Assembly: GCF_014268455.2 (NCBI RefSeq)
Contig: NZ_CP077085.1
Coordinates: 3,699,001 to 3,763,000, forward strand
Direction: 5' to 3'
Source: Pseudomonas shahriarae
Lineage (GTDB): Bacteria > Pseudomonadota > Gammaproteobacteria > Pseudomonadales > Pseudomonadaceae
Length of the DNA: 64,000 bases
Part shown: positions 44,968-55,003 of the stretch, piece after piece
Layout of the letters: every line of letters begins with the position of its first letter
Numbering within the stretch: the first letter of the stretch is position 1
Position numbers and translations under genes: made by a program
Notes under the pieces: model-generated
The model's input: only the letters and a program-made list of their open reading frames with translations
What the model was told of the DNA's origin: nothing
The model's database searches: none

Positions 44968-45356
44968 TGAATTATCTAGAAGAAGAATTAGACGAAACTA
45001 TAAACACGTTGAAAATCTCCTCAAAGAAGCTCAATTCTGAAGAGATCGCAACATTAATATCCACCTTAACCAAAAAATACTTTAAAACAGAAAAAAATGT
45101 ACTAGATCCAGTCGATTTCAACGAGAAATGCACCGAGCACAACCCTGACTTTTGGAAGGAAATACCAGACCGCATAAAAAAAAACGACCTCATACTTTTG
45201 GTTTTTGACACGGGTCACAGAGCATGGAAACTCGAAAACGCACAAGACCTTGCGCTGTTAATAAGCGAAACAACTGGTTATCCGTTCTGGGTCACCGATC
45301 ATGATCTATCGTTTTTGGTTCATCTGGATGACCATGATTGCGTGCTCTGGGCTTAA
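44964..45356 (+). CDS. Orphan immunity protein Imm4
   Basis: 130 residues, intact and Lys/Glu/Asp-rich, starting MMNYLEEELDETINTL and ending DLSFLVHLDDHDCVLWA, a C-terminal form seen in RHS immunity proteins. ATG 44964 overlaps the stop of CT4, so CT4/Imm4 is a complete displaced toxin-immunity module. No other function is recognised. Confidence 0.7.
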   Translation: MMNYLEEELDETINTLKISSKKLNSEEIATLISTLTKKYFKTEKNVLDPVDFNEKCTEHNPDFWKEIPDRIKKNDLILLVFDTGHRAWKLENAQDLALLISETTGYPFWVTDHDLSFLVHLDDHDCVLWA

Positions 45357-45374
45357 AAACCAAAGTGACATACA

Positions 45375-45490
45375 GTACGGGACGAATCTATTTGATGGCG
45401 AGTCGATGCAGTAGTAGATCCGCCATTGATCGCCTATGCGCCCTGAGTTTGTGTGCTTGGATAAACCATCCACTACGGCGTGATGAGCGA
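45375..45490. repeat. Diverged relative of the 164-bp element
   Basis: GGGACGAATCTATTTGATGGC at its left and a stretch around CCATCCACTACGGCGTGATGAGCG align by eye with the left end and middle of the 164-bp element (CCAACCACTAAGGCGTGATGCTCG). It occupies the same position, between Imm4 and the CT5 remnant. Confidence 0.5.
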
Positions 45491-45601
45491 AATGGCTCTC
45501 ACGCAAACGTCTGGTCGGGAAAGAAAAAAGGGACTCACTATCTGTTCCAAGGTTCTGCAGAACCAGTTCTCAAAATAAACAGAAGGTTTGCGAAAAAATG
45601 A
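45490..45601 (+). pseudogene. Toxin-tip remnant CT5
   Basis: An open frame ending HANVWSGKKKGTHYLFQGS...VLKINRRFAKK, whose TGA overlaps the ATG (45598) of the following broken immunity gene. No start and no core are present. It is interpreted as another displaced toxin C-terminus, from position and the ATGA overlap. Confidence 0.45.
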
Positions 45602-45805
45602 GCTATCTAAAACTGAAGAAGCAAAGCTAATTGATGAAATACAAGAAAATTCACGTTCGCAGGAAGCAAGATAGATTGGAGCACTGTAAAAGCTTCCGTC
45701 AATCTAAACATTCTAGACAGACTCGAAGCTTTGGCTCAAATCTCAGAAACCCTTAGCCATTTAAACATTAATAATGTGAGTGATAAAAGTGACGGACATA
45801 TTTAA
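45598..45805 (+). pseudogene. Broken immunity gene (Imm5)
   Basis: Translation needs at least two frame changes. The segments ELSKTEEAKLIDEIQENSRSQ and KIDWSTVKASVNLNILDRLEALAQ look like one short helical protein split across frames. The last segment runs into the left end of repeat copy 3 and stops at 45803-45805. It is truncated compared with normal immunity genes. Confidence 0.5.
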
Positions 45806-45948
45806 TCCCTAGCCAATAAAAAACAAGCCCGTCATTAATGCCCCACTTAATTAGTGTGTCTGAATGAAGCCAACCACTAAGGCGTGGTGCTCGGCAAACG
45901 CTTATAGTCGTTATCTGTACACTTCGTTAAGTAGATCCGCCCCCTTTT
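45785..45948. repeat. ~164-bp inverted-end repeat element, copy 3
   Basis: Third copy, closest in sequence to copy 2 (AAAAGTGACGGACATATTTAAT ... GTAGATCCGCCCCCTTTT). It overlaps the end of the Imm5 remnant and directly precedes the CT6 remnant. Confidence 0.85.
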
Positions 45949-45952
45949 CGCA

Positions 45953-46090
45953 GAAGGGATCCGCAAAATCCGATTTTAAATTAAGCCATGAACGGTGCCG
46001 AAATGAAGTTTCATAAAGATGGAACACCATTCACGCTATCCCCCAGAAAAGGAATACAAAAGTGCTATTTCACCCTTTTTCCAGCCATAT
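45953..46090 (+). pseudogene. Toxin-tip remnant CT6 (frameshifted)
   Basis: Right after repeat copy 3, one frame reads KGSAKSDFKLSHE. Shifting frame continues as NGAEMKFHKDGTPFTLSPRKG and ends near 46090, overlapping the Imm6 start. Interpreted as a toxin tail carrying a frameshift near 45993. Confidence 0.45.
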
Positions 46091-46481
46091 ACCTTTCGAT
46101 GCGAGCTTGAATTATTTTGTAGGTGTTTTTGACATTTACGACCAAGAAGAGACCAAAGGGGTTGAACTCTCAAAGTACAACCCAAACAACCCAAAAGACA
46201 GAAAAAAACTTATACTCAAATACTGTCTTGACCCAGACGAGCAGCTTTCATACAGGCACAGATACACTCTTATGAAAGCCTTGAAACACTCTCTAGACAG
46301 CAAAAATTTTAATTTCAACGCTTTCTTTGAGGACAACCATGATGAATATACAAGCATGGCCTGGAATGAAGATGAAATAGAGGATCCTCGAGAGTTTTTT
46401 GAGGAAGTTTATAGATTAGCCAGTGATAAATGGAAAGACGATCTGGACAAAGCCAGCCAGGAGGACCCATCCACCTGGTAA
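46062..46481 (+). CDS. Orphan immunity protein Imm6
   Basis: 139 residues, acidic, with a charged C-terminal half (SMAWNEDEIEDPREFFEEVYRLA). The GTG start at 46062 is supported by AAAAGGA 9 nt upstream; no ATG gives a longer protein. It overlaps the tail of CT6. No family is recognised. The boundary motif (AGGAGGATTTATCTAATCGC) follows it, as after the other immunity genes. Confidence 0.62.
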   Translation: MLFHPFSSHIPFDASLNYFVGVFDIYDQEETKGVELSKYNPNNPKDRKKLILKYCLDPDEQLSYRHRYTLMKALKHSLDSKNFNFNAFFEDNHDEYTSMAWNEDEIEDPREFFEEVYRLASDKWKDDLDKASQEDPSTW

Positions 46482-46537
46482 CCCTGGACAAAAAGGAGGA
46501 TTTATCTAATCGCATTTAAGAACTTCGCCCCCTACCC

Positions 46538-46630
46538 CTCAGATATTTCCGACAGCGTTTTAGGGTTACCACTCGGAAGCCCCCCATAATCTTCGGCAGT
46601 CGCTGCAAATTCAGCGACCGGGTTTCGCAG
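46538..46630. repeat. ~95-bp leader repeat, copy B
   Basis: Near-identical to copy A at 44411. Here it is followed by CGATGGATAGTAGCTCC..., an AGGAG ribosome site and the ATG of a DUF6124-like remnant, so it is probably part of that gene's leader. It contains the GTCGCTG/CAGCGAC hairpin. Confidence 0.8.
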
Positions 46631-46666
46631 CGATGGATAGTAGCTCCAACCTCTAGGAGCTTTACC

Positions 46667-46890
46667 ATGATCAAACACAGCCCAAGCCCGCCATCAGACT
46701 CAACCTCGCTTCACGCAGCGGCTCACCGCTGAACCCTCCTACTGAAACAAAGCGGTCTGCTGAAGGCCATGGCATCTTCATCGTGCGCAAAGGAACAGAT
46801 CCAAAGACGTTGTTGATCAACGCTTCGGAGGACCTTGCGTCGGCTCAACCACCACGTCGCTCCCATTCGCCGCCAACGTGCAGGCGCTAA
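46667..46890 (+). pseudogene. DUF6124-like small protein gene, frameshifted
   Basis: ATG 46667 has AGGAG 7 nt upstream and reads MIKHSPSPPSDSTS before stopping after 21 codons. The +2 frame then reads FIVRKGTDPKTLLINASEDLASA, which matches the core pattern (F-V-P-D-LL-NA-E-LASA) of the small DUF6124 proteins common in fluorescent pseudomonads; the family call is from memory. The C-terminal helix is missing. It is a frameshifted, truncated relic. The function of the family is unknown. Confidence 0.6.
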
Positions 46891-46938
46891 AGTGATACCG
46901 TCTTGATTCCACTTGATAAAAAAGGAGTTTTACCACCC

Positions 46939-47487
46939 ATGAGGATCAAATGTTCCGTCTTTATCGCAGCAAGCATTGACGGTTTTATTGCCCGACCAGA
47001 TGGGGATATTGAGTGGCTGCACCGACCGGAATATGAAAGTTCGGGCTTGAATGGCATCACTTATGAAAGCTTCATCGCAACAGTCGACGGGTTGGTCATG
47101 GGGCGCAAGACCCTGGAAAAAGTACTGTCCTTTCCAGAGTGGCCCTATGAGGGCACGCCGGTCATAGCGCTTTCCCACAAGACCTTAGAGATTCCTGCGC
47201 ACCTACAGGGCAAGGTGGAGGTGTTGGCAGCCGATGTGAGCATGCTCGTCGACCAACTGGCCGAGCGCGGTATGAAACATCTTTATATCGACGGAGGCCA
47301 GACCATCCAGGCATTTCTTGAAGCAGGCCTGCTCAGTGAGTTGATCATCACCCGCATTCCGATTCTGCTGGGCCAGGGGATTCCCTTGTTCAGTCACGTC
47401 GGTCGTGAATGTGAGCTTCGCCACATCGCTACCTGTACCTCGGACAATGGCTTTGTCCAGAGCCGGTATGCCATCGAGCAGCGTTGA
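46939..47487 (+). CDS. Dihydrofolate reductase/RibD C-terminal family protein (YyaP/YwjB-like)
   Basis: A 182-residue protein with the RibD C-terminal (DHFR-like) fold. SVFIAASIDGFIARPDGDIEWL opens the domain, VDGLVMGRKTLEKVL is the NADPH region, and LYIDGGQTIQAFLEAGLLSELIIT is the family's third block. Such proteins are NADPH-dependent reductases of unknown substrate; this is not the housekeeping FolA. ATG 46939 follows AAAGGAG by 11 nt. It marks the return to core-like GC content after the RHS region and shares a terminator with cysS. Confidence 0.85.
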   Translation: MRIKCSVFIAASIDGFIARPDGDIEWLHRPEYESSGLNGITYESFIATVDGLVMGRKTLEKVLSFPEWPYEGTPVIALSHKTLEIPAHLQGKVEVLAADVSMLVDQLAERGMKHLYIDGGQTIQAFLEAGLLSELIITRIPILLGQGIPLFSHVGRECELRHIATCTSDNGFVQSRYAIEQR

Positions 47488-47508
47488 CTCGCAACACCGC
47501 CACAAACA

Positions 47509-47537
47509 AAAACGCCCCGAACCAGTCGGGGCGTTTT
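47509..47537. terminator. Bidirectional terminator between the DHFR-like gene and cysS
   Basis: Stem AAAACGCCCCGA / TCGGGGCGTTTT with a 5-nt loop, with A and T runs on either side. Serves both convergent genes. Confidence 0.92.
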
Positions 47538-47558
47538 TATTCATGCAGGCATCAGCCG

Positions 47559-48941
<1,383 letters not shown>

Positions 48942-48962
48942 GATGTTTCCCTTAAGACTTGA

Positions 48963-50663
48963 TCACTGGCCCCACGAATCACGCAAGGTCACGGTACGGT
49001 TGAATACCGGCTGACCAGGTTTCGAGTCCTTGATATCCGCGCAGAAGTAGCCTTCGCGCTCGAACTGGAAACGGTCTTCCGGCTGTGCGTCGCCCAAAGA
49101 CGGTTCGGCACGACAACCTGTAAGTACTTGCAGGGAGTCAGGGTTGATGTTGTCCAGGAAGCTGGCGCTGTCTTCGGCCTTCTCGGGGTTAGGCGAGCGG
49201 AACAGGCGATCGTACAGGCGCACTTCGCACTCGACGCTGGCCGCGGCCGGCACCCAGTGCACCACGCCTTTGACCTTGCGGCCTTCAGGGTTCTTGCCCA
49301 GGGTTTCAGGATCGTAGGAGCAACGCAGTTCGACGATGTTGCCATCGGCGTCCTTGATGGCTTCGTCGGCACGGATCACGTAGCTGCCACGCAGGCGCAC
49401 TTCGCCATTCGGCTCCAGGCGCTTGTAGCCCTTGGGCGGCTCTTCCATGAAGTCATCGCGGTCGATGTAGATTTCACGGGCGAACGGCAGCTTGCGCACG
49501 CCCAGTTCTTCTTTTTGCGGGTGACGCGGCAGTTCGAGGTGCTCGACCTGGTCTTGCGGGTAGTTGGTGATCACGACTTTCAACGGACGCAGTACGCACA
49601 TGGCGCGCGGGGCGTTCGCGTCGAGGTCCTGACGGATGCTGAACTCGAGCATGCCGTAGTCAACCACGCCGTCGGAGCGGTTGGTGCCGACCATGTCGCA
49701 GAAATTGCGGATCGACGCCGGGGTGTAGCCACGACGGCGGAAGCCCGACAGGGTCGACATGCGTGGGTCGTCCCAGCCATGTACGTGCTTCTCATCGACC
49801 AACTGCTTGAGTTTGCGCTTGCTGGTGATGGTGTAGTTCAGGTTCAGGCGGCTGAATTCGTACTGACGCGGGTGCGCCGGCACCGGCAGGCTGTCGAGGA
49901 ACCATTCGTACAGCGGGCGATGGCTTTCGAACTCCAGGGTGCAGATGGAGTGGGTAATGCCTTCGATGGCGTCCGACTGACCGTGGGTGAAGTCGTAGTT
50001 GGGGTATATGCACCACTTGTCACCGGTCTGGTGGTGATGGGCGTGGCGGATGCGGTACATGATCGGGTCGCGCAGGTTCATGTTCGGCGAGGCCATGTCG
50101 ATCTTGGCCCGCAATACACGGGCGCCGTCCGGGAACTCGCCGTCGCGCATGCGGGTGAACCAGTCCAGGTTCTCTTCTACCGAACGGTCGCGGAACGGGC
50201 TGTTCTTGCCCGGCTCGGTCAAGGTGCCACGGTATTCCTTGGCCTGCTCAGGCGTCAGGTCGTCGACGTAGGCCTTGCCAGCCTTGATCAGCTCCACGGC
50301 CCAGTCGAACAACTGGTCGAAATACTTGGAGGCGTAGCGCACTTCACCGGACCATTCGAAGCCCAGCCACTTGATGTCGCTTTCGATGGCGTCGATGTAT
50401 TCCTGGTCTTCCTTGGCCGGGTTGGTGTCGTCGAAACGCAGGTGCGTGACGCCACCGAACTCCTGGGCCAGGCCGAAGTTCACACAGATCGACTTGGCGT
50501 GGCCGATGTGCAGGTAACCGTTGGGCTCAGGTGGGAAACGGGTGACGATCTGCGTGTGCTTGCCCGAATCCAGGTCCGCCTGGATGATCGGGCGCAGGAA
50601 ATTGACCGGGACGGCAGGTCCGGCCTTGGAATTCGAGGTAGGGTCGACAGTGGGCTTGCTCAT
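48963..50663 (-). CDS. glnS: Glutaminyl-tRNA synthetase
   Basis: Class I synthetase charging tRNA-Gln directly, 566 residues (E. coli 554). HIGH is residues 52-55 in [12 protein letters not shown], and [18 protein letters not shown] and the KMSKS-equivalent [12 protein letters not shown] are present. ATG 50663 is chosen because GGA is properly spaced and the extra upstream residues of the longer frame are not family-like. A 247-bp gap to ppiB holds the divergent promoters; no other gene was seen there. Confidence 0.97.
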   Translation of the reverse strand: MSKPTVDPTSNSKAGPAVPVNFLRPIIQADLDSGKHTQIVTRFPPEPNGYLHIGHAKSICVNFGLAQEFGGVTHLRFDDTNPAKEDQEYIDAIESDIKWLGFEWSGEVRYASKYFDQLFDWAVELIKAGKAYVDDLTPEQAKEYRGTLTEPGKNSPFRDRSVEENLDWFTRMRDGEFPDGARVLRAKIDMASPNMNLRDPIMYRIRHAHHHQTGDKWCIYPNYDFTHGQSDAIEGITHSICTLEFESHRPLYEWFLDSLPVPAHPRQYEFSRLNLNYTITSKRKLKQLVDEKHVHGWDDPRMSTLSGFRRRGYTPASIRNFCDMVGTNRSDGVVDYGMLEFSIRQDLDANAPRAMCVLRPLKVVITNYPQDQVEHLELPRHPQKEELGVRKLPFAREIYIDRDDFMEEPPKGYKRLEPNGEVRLRGSYVIRADEAIKDADGNIVELRCSYDPETLGKNPEGRKVKGVVHWVPAAASVECEVRLYDRLFRSPNPEKAEDSASFLDNINPDSLQVLTGCRAEPSLGDAQPEDRFQFEREGYFCADIKDSKPGQPVFNRTVTLRDSWGQ

Positions 50664-50910
50664 AGGATCCTTGAACAGACAGGTACGTGGCCGGGTCGGG
50701 CCAGACAAACAAAGGGCTTATCATAGCCGATGCCGTCAAGCACCTGACAGGGCATGGCCAAAAACTGCTGCATTTATTGCATGGGCGGTAAAAAACCACC
50801 TCGAAATTCCTGACAGGCACGCTAAACTGCGCGCCTTGGCCGCAGTTTAGCCAACCCGGTAAGGTGCCCAGGCGTCCGAACCCACGAATTCCCTGAAAAG
50901 AGTAATGAAC

Positions 50911-51414
50911 ATGACTCAAGTCAAACTGACCACCAACCACGGTGACATCGTCATCGAGCTGAACGCCGAGAAAGCGCCGATCACCGTCGCCAACTTCATC
51001 GAGTACGTTAACGCCGGCCACTACGAAAACACTGTTTTCCACCGTGTCATCGGCAACTTCATGGTCCAGGGCGGCGGTTTCGAGCCTGGCATGAAAGAAA
51101 AGAAAGACAAGCGTCCAAGCATCCAGAACGAAGCGGACAACGGTCTTTCCAACGACAAGTACACCGTCGCCATGGCCCGTACCATGGAGCCGCATTCGGC
51201 CTCCGCGCAGTTTTTCATCAACGTGGCTGACAACGGTTTCCTCAACCACAGCGCCAAGACCGTACAGGGTTGGGGCTACGCGGTATTCGGTAAAGTCACC
51301 GAAGGCACCGACGTCGTGGACAAGATCAAGGGTGTTTCCACCACCACGAAAAGCGGTCACCAGGACGTACCAGCAGAAGACGTGATCATCGAGAAAGCCG
51401 AGATCGTTGCGTGA
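50911..51414 (+). CDS. ppiB: Peptidyl-prolyl cis-trans isomerase B (cyclophilin, cytoplasmic)
   Basis: Cyclophilin-type prolyl isomerase, 167 residues, without a signal peptide and so cytoplasmic. Catalytic segments [19 protein letters not shown] and [17 protein letters not shown] (with the Arg, Phe and Gln of the active site) are intact. ATG 50911 is favoured over ATG 50905 by spacing from AAAAGAG. It overlaps lpxH by 4 nt. Confidence 0.96.
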   Translation: MTQVKLTTNHGDIVIELNAEKAPITVANFIEYVNAGHYENTVFHRVIGNFMVQGGGFEPGMKEKKDKRPSIQNEADNGLSNDKYTVAMARTMEPHSASAQFFINVADNGFLNHSAKTVQGWGYAVFGKVTEGTDVVDKIKGVSTTTKSGHQDVPAEDVIIEKAEIVA

Positions 51415-52160
51415 TACTGCTGATTTCAGACTTGCATCTGGAAGAGGAGCGCCCGGACATTACCCGGGCGTTTCTGGATTTACTCCACGGCCGCGCCCGT
51501 GGCGCGCAAGCGTTGTACATCCTGGGGGACTTTTTCGAAGCCTGGATTGGTGACGATGGCATGACCCCGTTCCAGCGTTCGATTTGCGCGGCTCTACGTG
51601 AGCTGAGCGACAGTGGCACCCAAGTATTCCTGATGCACGGCAACCGGGATTTCCTGATCGGCAAGGCGTTCTGCAAAGCCGCAGGCGCAACGTTGCTCAA
51701 GGACCCTACCGTCGTGCAGCTGTATGGCGAGCCCGTGCTGTTGATGCACGGCGACAGCCTGTGTACCCGCGACCTCGGCTATATGAAGCTGCGGCGCATC
51801 CTGCGTAATCCCATCGTGCTGTTTATCCTGCGCCACCTGCCCTTGCGCACCCGCCATAAACTGGCGCACAAGCTGCGCAGTGAAAGCCGTGCCCAGGTAC
51901 GCATGAAGGCCAACGATATTGTCGATGTAACGCCCGAGGAAGTGCCACGGGTGATGCAAGCCTTCGGCGTGCGCACCCTGGTCCACGGCCACACCCACCG
52001 CCCGGCCATTCACAAGTTGCAGATTGGCGAGCAGGCGGCCAAGCGCATTGTGCTGGGAGATTGGGACAAGCAGGGTTGGGCGTTGCAGGTGGATGAGCAA
52101 GGGTTTCAACTGGCGGCGTTTGACTTCGTCAATCCGCAGTTGGCGTTGCCTGGCGCCTGA
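51411..52160 (+). CDS. lpxH: UDP-2,3-diacylglucosamine diphosphatase LpxH
   Basis: Hydrolyses UDP-2,3-diacylglucosamine to lipid X in lipid A synthesis at the inner-membrane face. 249 residues. The dimetal calcineurin-like motifs are complete: [23 protein letters not shown] and HGHTHRP. The GTG start at 51411 overlaps the ppiB stop (GTGA), giving the ppiB-lpxH pair seen in E. coli and other gammaproteobacteria. Confidence 0.96.
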   Translation: MILLISDLHLEEERPDITRAFLDLLHGRARGAQALYILGDFFEAWIGDDGMTPFQRSICAALRELSDSGTQVFLMHGNRDFLIGKAFCKAAGATLLKDPTVVQLYGEPVLLMHGDSLCTRDLGYMKLRRILRNPIVLFILRHLPLRTRHKLAHKLRSESRAQVRMKANDIVDVTPEEVPRVMQAFGVRTLVHGHTHRPAIHKLQIGEQAAKRIVLGDWDKQGWALQVDEQGFQLAAFDFVNPQLALPGA

Positions 52161-52179
52161 CTTGCAAACAACACGAAGC

Positions 52180-52209
52180 AAATGTGGGAGCGGGCTTGCT
52201 CCCACATTT
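52180..52209. repeat. Single REP palindrome acting as hairpin
   Basis: A perfect 12-bp stem AAATGTGGGAGC / GCTCCCACATTT lies between convergent lpxH and emrB. It is a REP-derived sequence that can serve as a bidirectional terminator-like structure. Confidence 0.75.
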
Positions 52210-52230
52210 CTAACCGCGAACACGTCAAGA

Positions 52231-53760
52231 TCAGTGCCCTGATGCCGCCGGCCCCGCCTTCGCAGTAAACGGCGGCTTGGCCAGCCACACCAGCAGGATC
52301 AAGCCCATGAACATCCACCCCAGCAGCGTGAAGTAATCCACGGTGGACATCATGTACGCCTGGCTGGTGAGGATCTGGTCCAGTTGCGCATAGGCCTTGT
52401 GCCCCGCACCGCCCAGGGTGTTCAGCGCATCGCGGGTAGCCGAGTCGTACACGCTCATACTCTCGCTCATATAGGCATGGTGCTGGTCCGCGCGGCGAAT
52501 CCAGATCCAGGTGGTCAGCGATGCCGCAAAGCTGCCGCCCAGGGTCCGCAGGAAGGTCGCCAGGCCTGCGCCGTCGGCGATCTGGTGCGGCGGCAGGTCG
52601 GACATCAGGATGCTCAAGGTCGGCATAAAGAACAGCGCCACGCCGATACCCATGAACAGCTGCACCAGGGCGATATGCTGGAAGTCCACTTCATTGGTGA
52701 AGCCGGCGCGCATGAAGCAGCTCAGGCCGATCGCCAGGAACGCCAGGCCGGCCAGCAGCCGCAAGTCGAACTTGTGCGCGTACTTGCCGACAAAGGGCGA
52801 CATCAGCACCGGCAGGATGCCGATCGGCGCCACCGCCAGCCCGGCCCAGGTCGCGGTGTAGCCCATCTGCGTCTGCAGCCATTGCGGCAGGATCAGGTTG
52901 ATACCAAAGAACCCGGCGTAGCCCAGCACCAAGACGATGGTGCCGATGCGGAAGTTGCGATGGGCAAACAGGCGCAGGTTGACCACTGGGTGCTTGTCGG
53001 TCATTTCCCAGATCACAAACACCGCCAGGGCGATCACCGAAATGGCCGCGCCGATGATGATGAAATTGGATTCGAACCAGTCCAGGTCATTGCCCTTGTC
53101 GAGGATGATCTGCAAGGCACCGACCCCGACGATCAAGCTCAGCAGCCCGACATAGTCCATCGGCTGATGACTGGTGACCACCGGGCGTTTCTTGAGCTGC
53201 GCACGCACCACCATCACCGCAAATATCCCGATGGGCACGTTGATAAAGAAGATCCACGGCCAGCTGTAGCTGTCGGTAATCCAGCCGCCAAGAATAGGCC
53301 CGGCAATGGGCGCGACCACCGTGACCATCGCCAGCAACGCCAAGGCCATGCCGCGCCTGGCGGGGGGATAGACCGCAATCAGCAAGGTTTGGGTCATTGG
53401 ATACAACGGGCCCGCCACCAAGCCTTGCAGCACGCGAAAGCCGATCAACTCGGGCATCGAGGTGGAGACACCACACAGGAACGAGGCCAGCACAAACAGG
53501 ACGGTCGCCCACAAAAACAGCTTCACCTCACCAAAGCGCCGGCTCAACCAGCCGGTCAATGGCAGCGCAATGGCATTGCTTACGGCAAAAGAGGTGATGA
53601 CCCAGGTGCCCTGCTCCGAACTCACGCCCAGGTTGCCGGAAATGGTCGGCAACGCCACGTTGGCGATGGTGGTGTCGAGCACCTGCATAAAGGTCGCCAG
53701 GGACAGGCCAATGGTGGCCATCAGCAAGCTGGGTGGCGTGAACGAGGCGTTATTGCTCAT
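52231..53760 (-). CDS. emrB: DHA2-family multidrug efflux MFS permease, EmrB-like
   Basis: Inner-membrane drug:proton antiporter of 509 residues with 14 predicted helices. Motif A-like GWLSRRFGEVKLF and the drug-antiporter motif C region (ITDSYSWPWIFFINVPIGI) are present, along with VLDTTIANVALPTI near residue 30. Adjacent emrA (sharing one base of stop/start) and the upstream marR gene give the EmrRAB-type tripartite efflux unit. An outer-membrane factor is not encoded here. Confidence 0.9.
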   Translation of the reverse strand: MSNNASFTPPSLLMATIGLSLATFMQVLDTTIANVALPTISGNLGVSSEQGTWVITSFAVSNAIALPLTGWLSRRFGEVKLFLWATVLFVLASFLCGVSTSMPELIGFRVLQGLVAGPLYPMTQTLLIAVYPPARRGMALALLAMVTVVAPIAGPILGGWITDSYSWPWIFFINVPIGIFAVMVVRAQLKKRPVVTSHQPMDYVGLLSLIVGVGALQIILDKGNDLDWFESNFIIIGAAISVIALAVFVIWEMTDKHPVVNLRLFAHRNFRIGTIVLVLGYAGFFGINLILPQWLQTQMGYTATWAGLAVAPIGILPVLMSPFVGKYAHKFDLRLLAGLAFLAIGLSCFMRAGFTNEVDFQHIALVQLFMGIGVALFFMPTLSILMSDLPPHQIADGAGLATFLRTLGGSFAASLTTWIWIRRADQHHAYMSESMSVYDSATRDALNTLGGAGHKAYAQLDQILTSQAYMMSTVDYFTLLGWMFMGLILLVWLAKPPFTAKAGPAASGH

Positions 53761-54962
53761 CAGCGTTGTGCTGCCTTGGGCGCGGCCACGCTGTTGTCAT
53801 GGATCAACTGGGTGATCATCGCGTCGGCCTCGGCCAACTGGCGGTCATACACGGTGGTGGTGAACGAGGCTTTTTGCGGCGGTTGTTGCGCCAGTACCGG
53901 GCCACTCTGGTCGTGCAGATTGACTTCCACCTGGGTCGACAAGCCCACCCGCAACGGGTGCTGGGCCAACTCCTGGGCATTGATATGGATGCGCACCGGA
54001 ACCCGCTGCACGATCTTGATCCAGTTGCCGGTGGCGTTCTGGGCCGGCAGCAAGGCAAAGGCGCTGCCGGTACCGGCGCCGAGGCTGTCGACGGTGCCGC
54101 TGTACTTCACGTCGCTGCCGTAGAGATCGGCCTCGATATCCACCGGCTGGCCAATGCGCATCTGGCGCAGTTGGGTTTCCTTGAAGTTGGCGTCGATCCA
54201 CAGTTGGTCCAGGGGAATCACCGCCATCAACGCGGTACCCGGCTCGACCCGCTGGCCCAGTTGCACGGTGCGCTTGGCGACGTAGCCGGTGACCGGTGCG
54301 ATCAGGGTGCTGCGCGCATTGGTCAGGTAGGCCTGGCGCAGTTGCGCGGCAGCGGCCTGCACATCCGGGTGGGACGAAATCACCGTGTCATCCACCAACG
54401 CAGTGGAGGTATTGAGTTGCTGTTGCAGGTTGGCCAGTGAGTTGCTCGCCGCGCTCAGGGCATCGCGGGCGTGGGACAGTTCTTCCAGGGAAATCGCGCC
54501 GCCCTGGGCGAGGATTCTGCGGCGGTTGAAGTTGTCCTGGGCGGTTTGCACCTGGGCTTTTTGCGCCTGTACCTGGGCTTTCATGCCATCCACATTGCTG
54601 TACAAGCCACGCACCTGACGTACCGTGCGCGCCAGGTTGGCCTGGGCACTTTGCAGGCCGACGGCGGCGTCGTTGGGGTCGAAGTTGATCAGCACCTGGC
54701 CTTCGTGGACCAGGTCGCCATCGTCGGCGCCAATGCTGACCACGGTACCGGTGACCAGCGGGGTGATTTCCACCACGTTGCCATTCACGTACGCATCGTC
54801 GGTACTTTCGCTCCAACGGCCATACAGCTCGTGCCAGCCCCACACGCCCAGGACGCAAAGGACGACGATCAGCGCCAGGCCCAGCAACATGATTTTGCGT
54901 TTGCGCGGGTTGCCGTCGTTGGGTTGGGAGTGTGCGGTGTTGTTTGCTTGGGCAGTAGCCAT
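53760..54962 (-). CDS. emrA: Membrane-fusion (HlyD-family) efflux protein, EmrA-like
   Basis: Periplasmic adaptor linking EmrB to an outer-membrane channel. 400 residues: a short cytoplasmic N-terminus, one membrane anchor (about 24-43, IMLLGLALIVVLCVLGVW), a biotinyl-lipoyl-like domain (ITPLVTGTVVSIGADDGDLV), a helical hairpin (about 100-200) and a beta-barrel end (VRIHINAQELAQHPLRVGL). It is 41 bp downstream of marR and overlaps emrB by 1 nt. Confidence 0.9.
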   Translation of the reverse strand: MATAQANNTAHSQPNDGNPRKRKIMLLGLALIVVLCVLGVWGWHELYGRWSESTDDAYVNGNVVEITPLVTGTVVSIGADDGDLVHEGQVLINFDPNDAAVGLQSAQANLARTVRQVRGLYSNVDGMKAQVQAQKAQVQTAQDNFNRRRILAQGGAISLEELSHARDALSAASNSLANLQQQLNTSTALVDDTVISSHPDVQAAAAQLRQAYLTNARSTLIAPVTGYVAKRTVQLGQRVEPGTALMAVIPLDQLWIDANFKETQLRQMRIGQPVDIEADLYGSDVKYSGTVDSLGAGTGSAFALLPAQNATGNWIKIVQRVPVRIHINAQELAQHPLRVGLSTQVEVNLHDQSGPVLAQQPPQKASFTTTVYDRQLAEADAMITQLIHDNSVAAPKAAQR

Positions 54963-55003
54963 GACAAGTACCTTGCGTTATTCAGCGCGCGTGACTGGCG
55001 TGT

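Noticed and set aside
43476..45948. Repeats in the rhs region as a CRISPR array
   Set aside because: Units are ~164 bp, only three in number and separated by 870-1100 bp of genes. There are no regular spacers and no cas genes.
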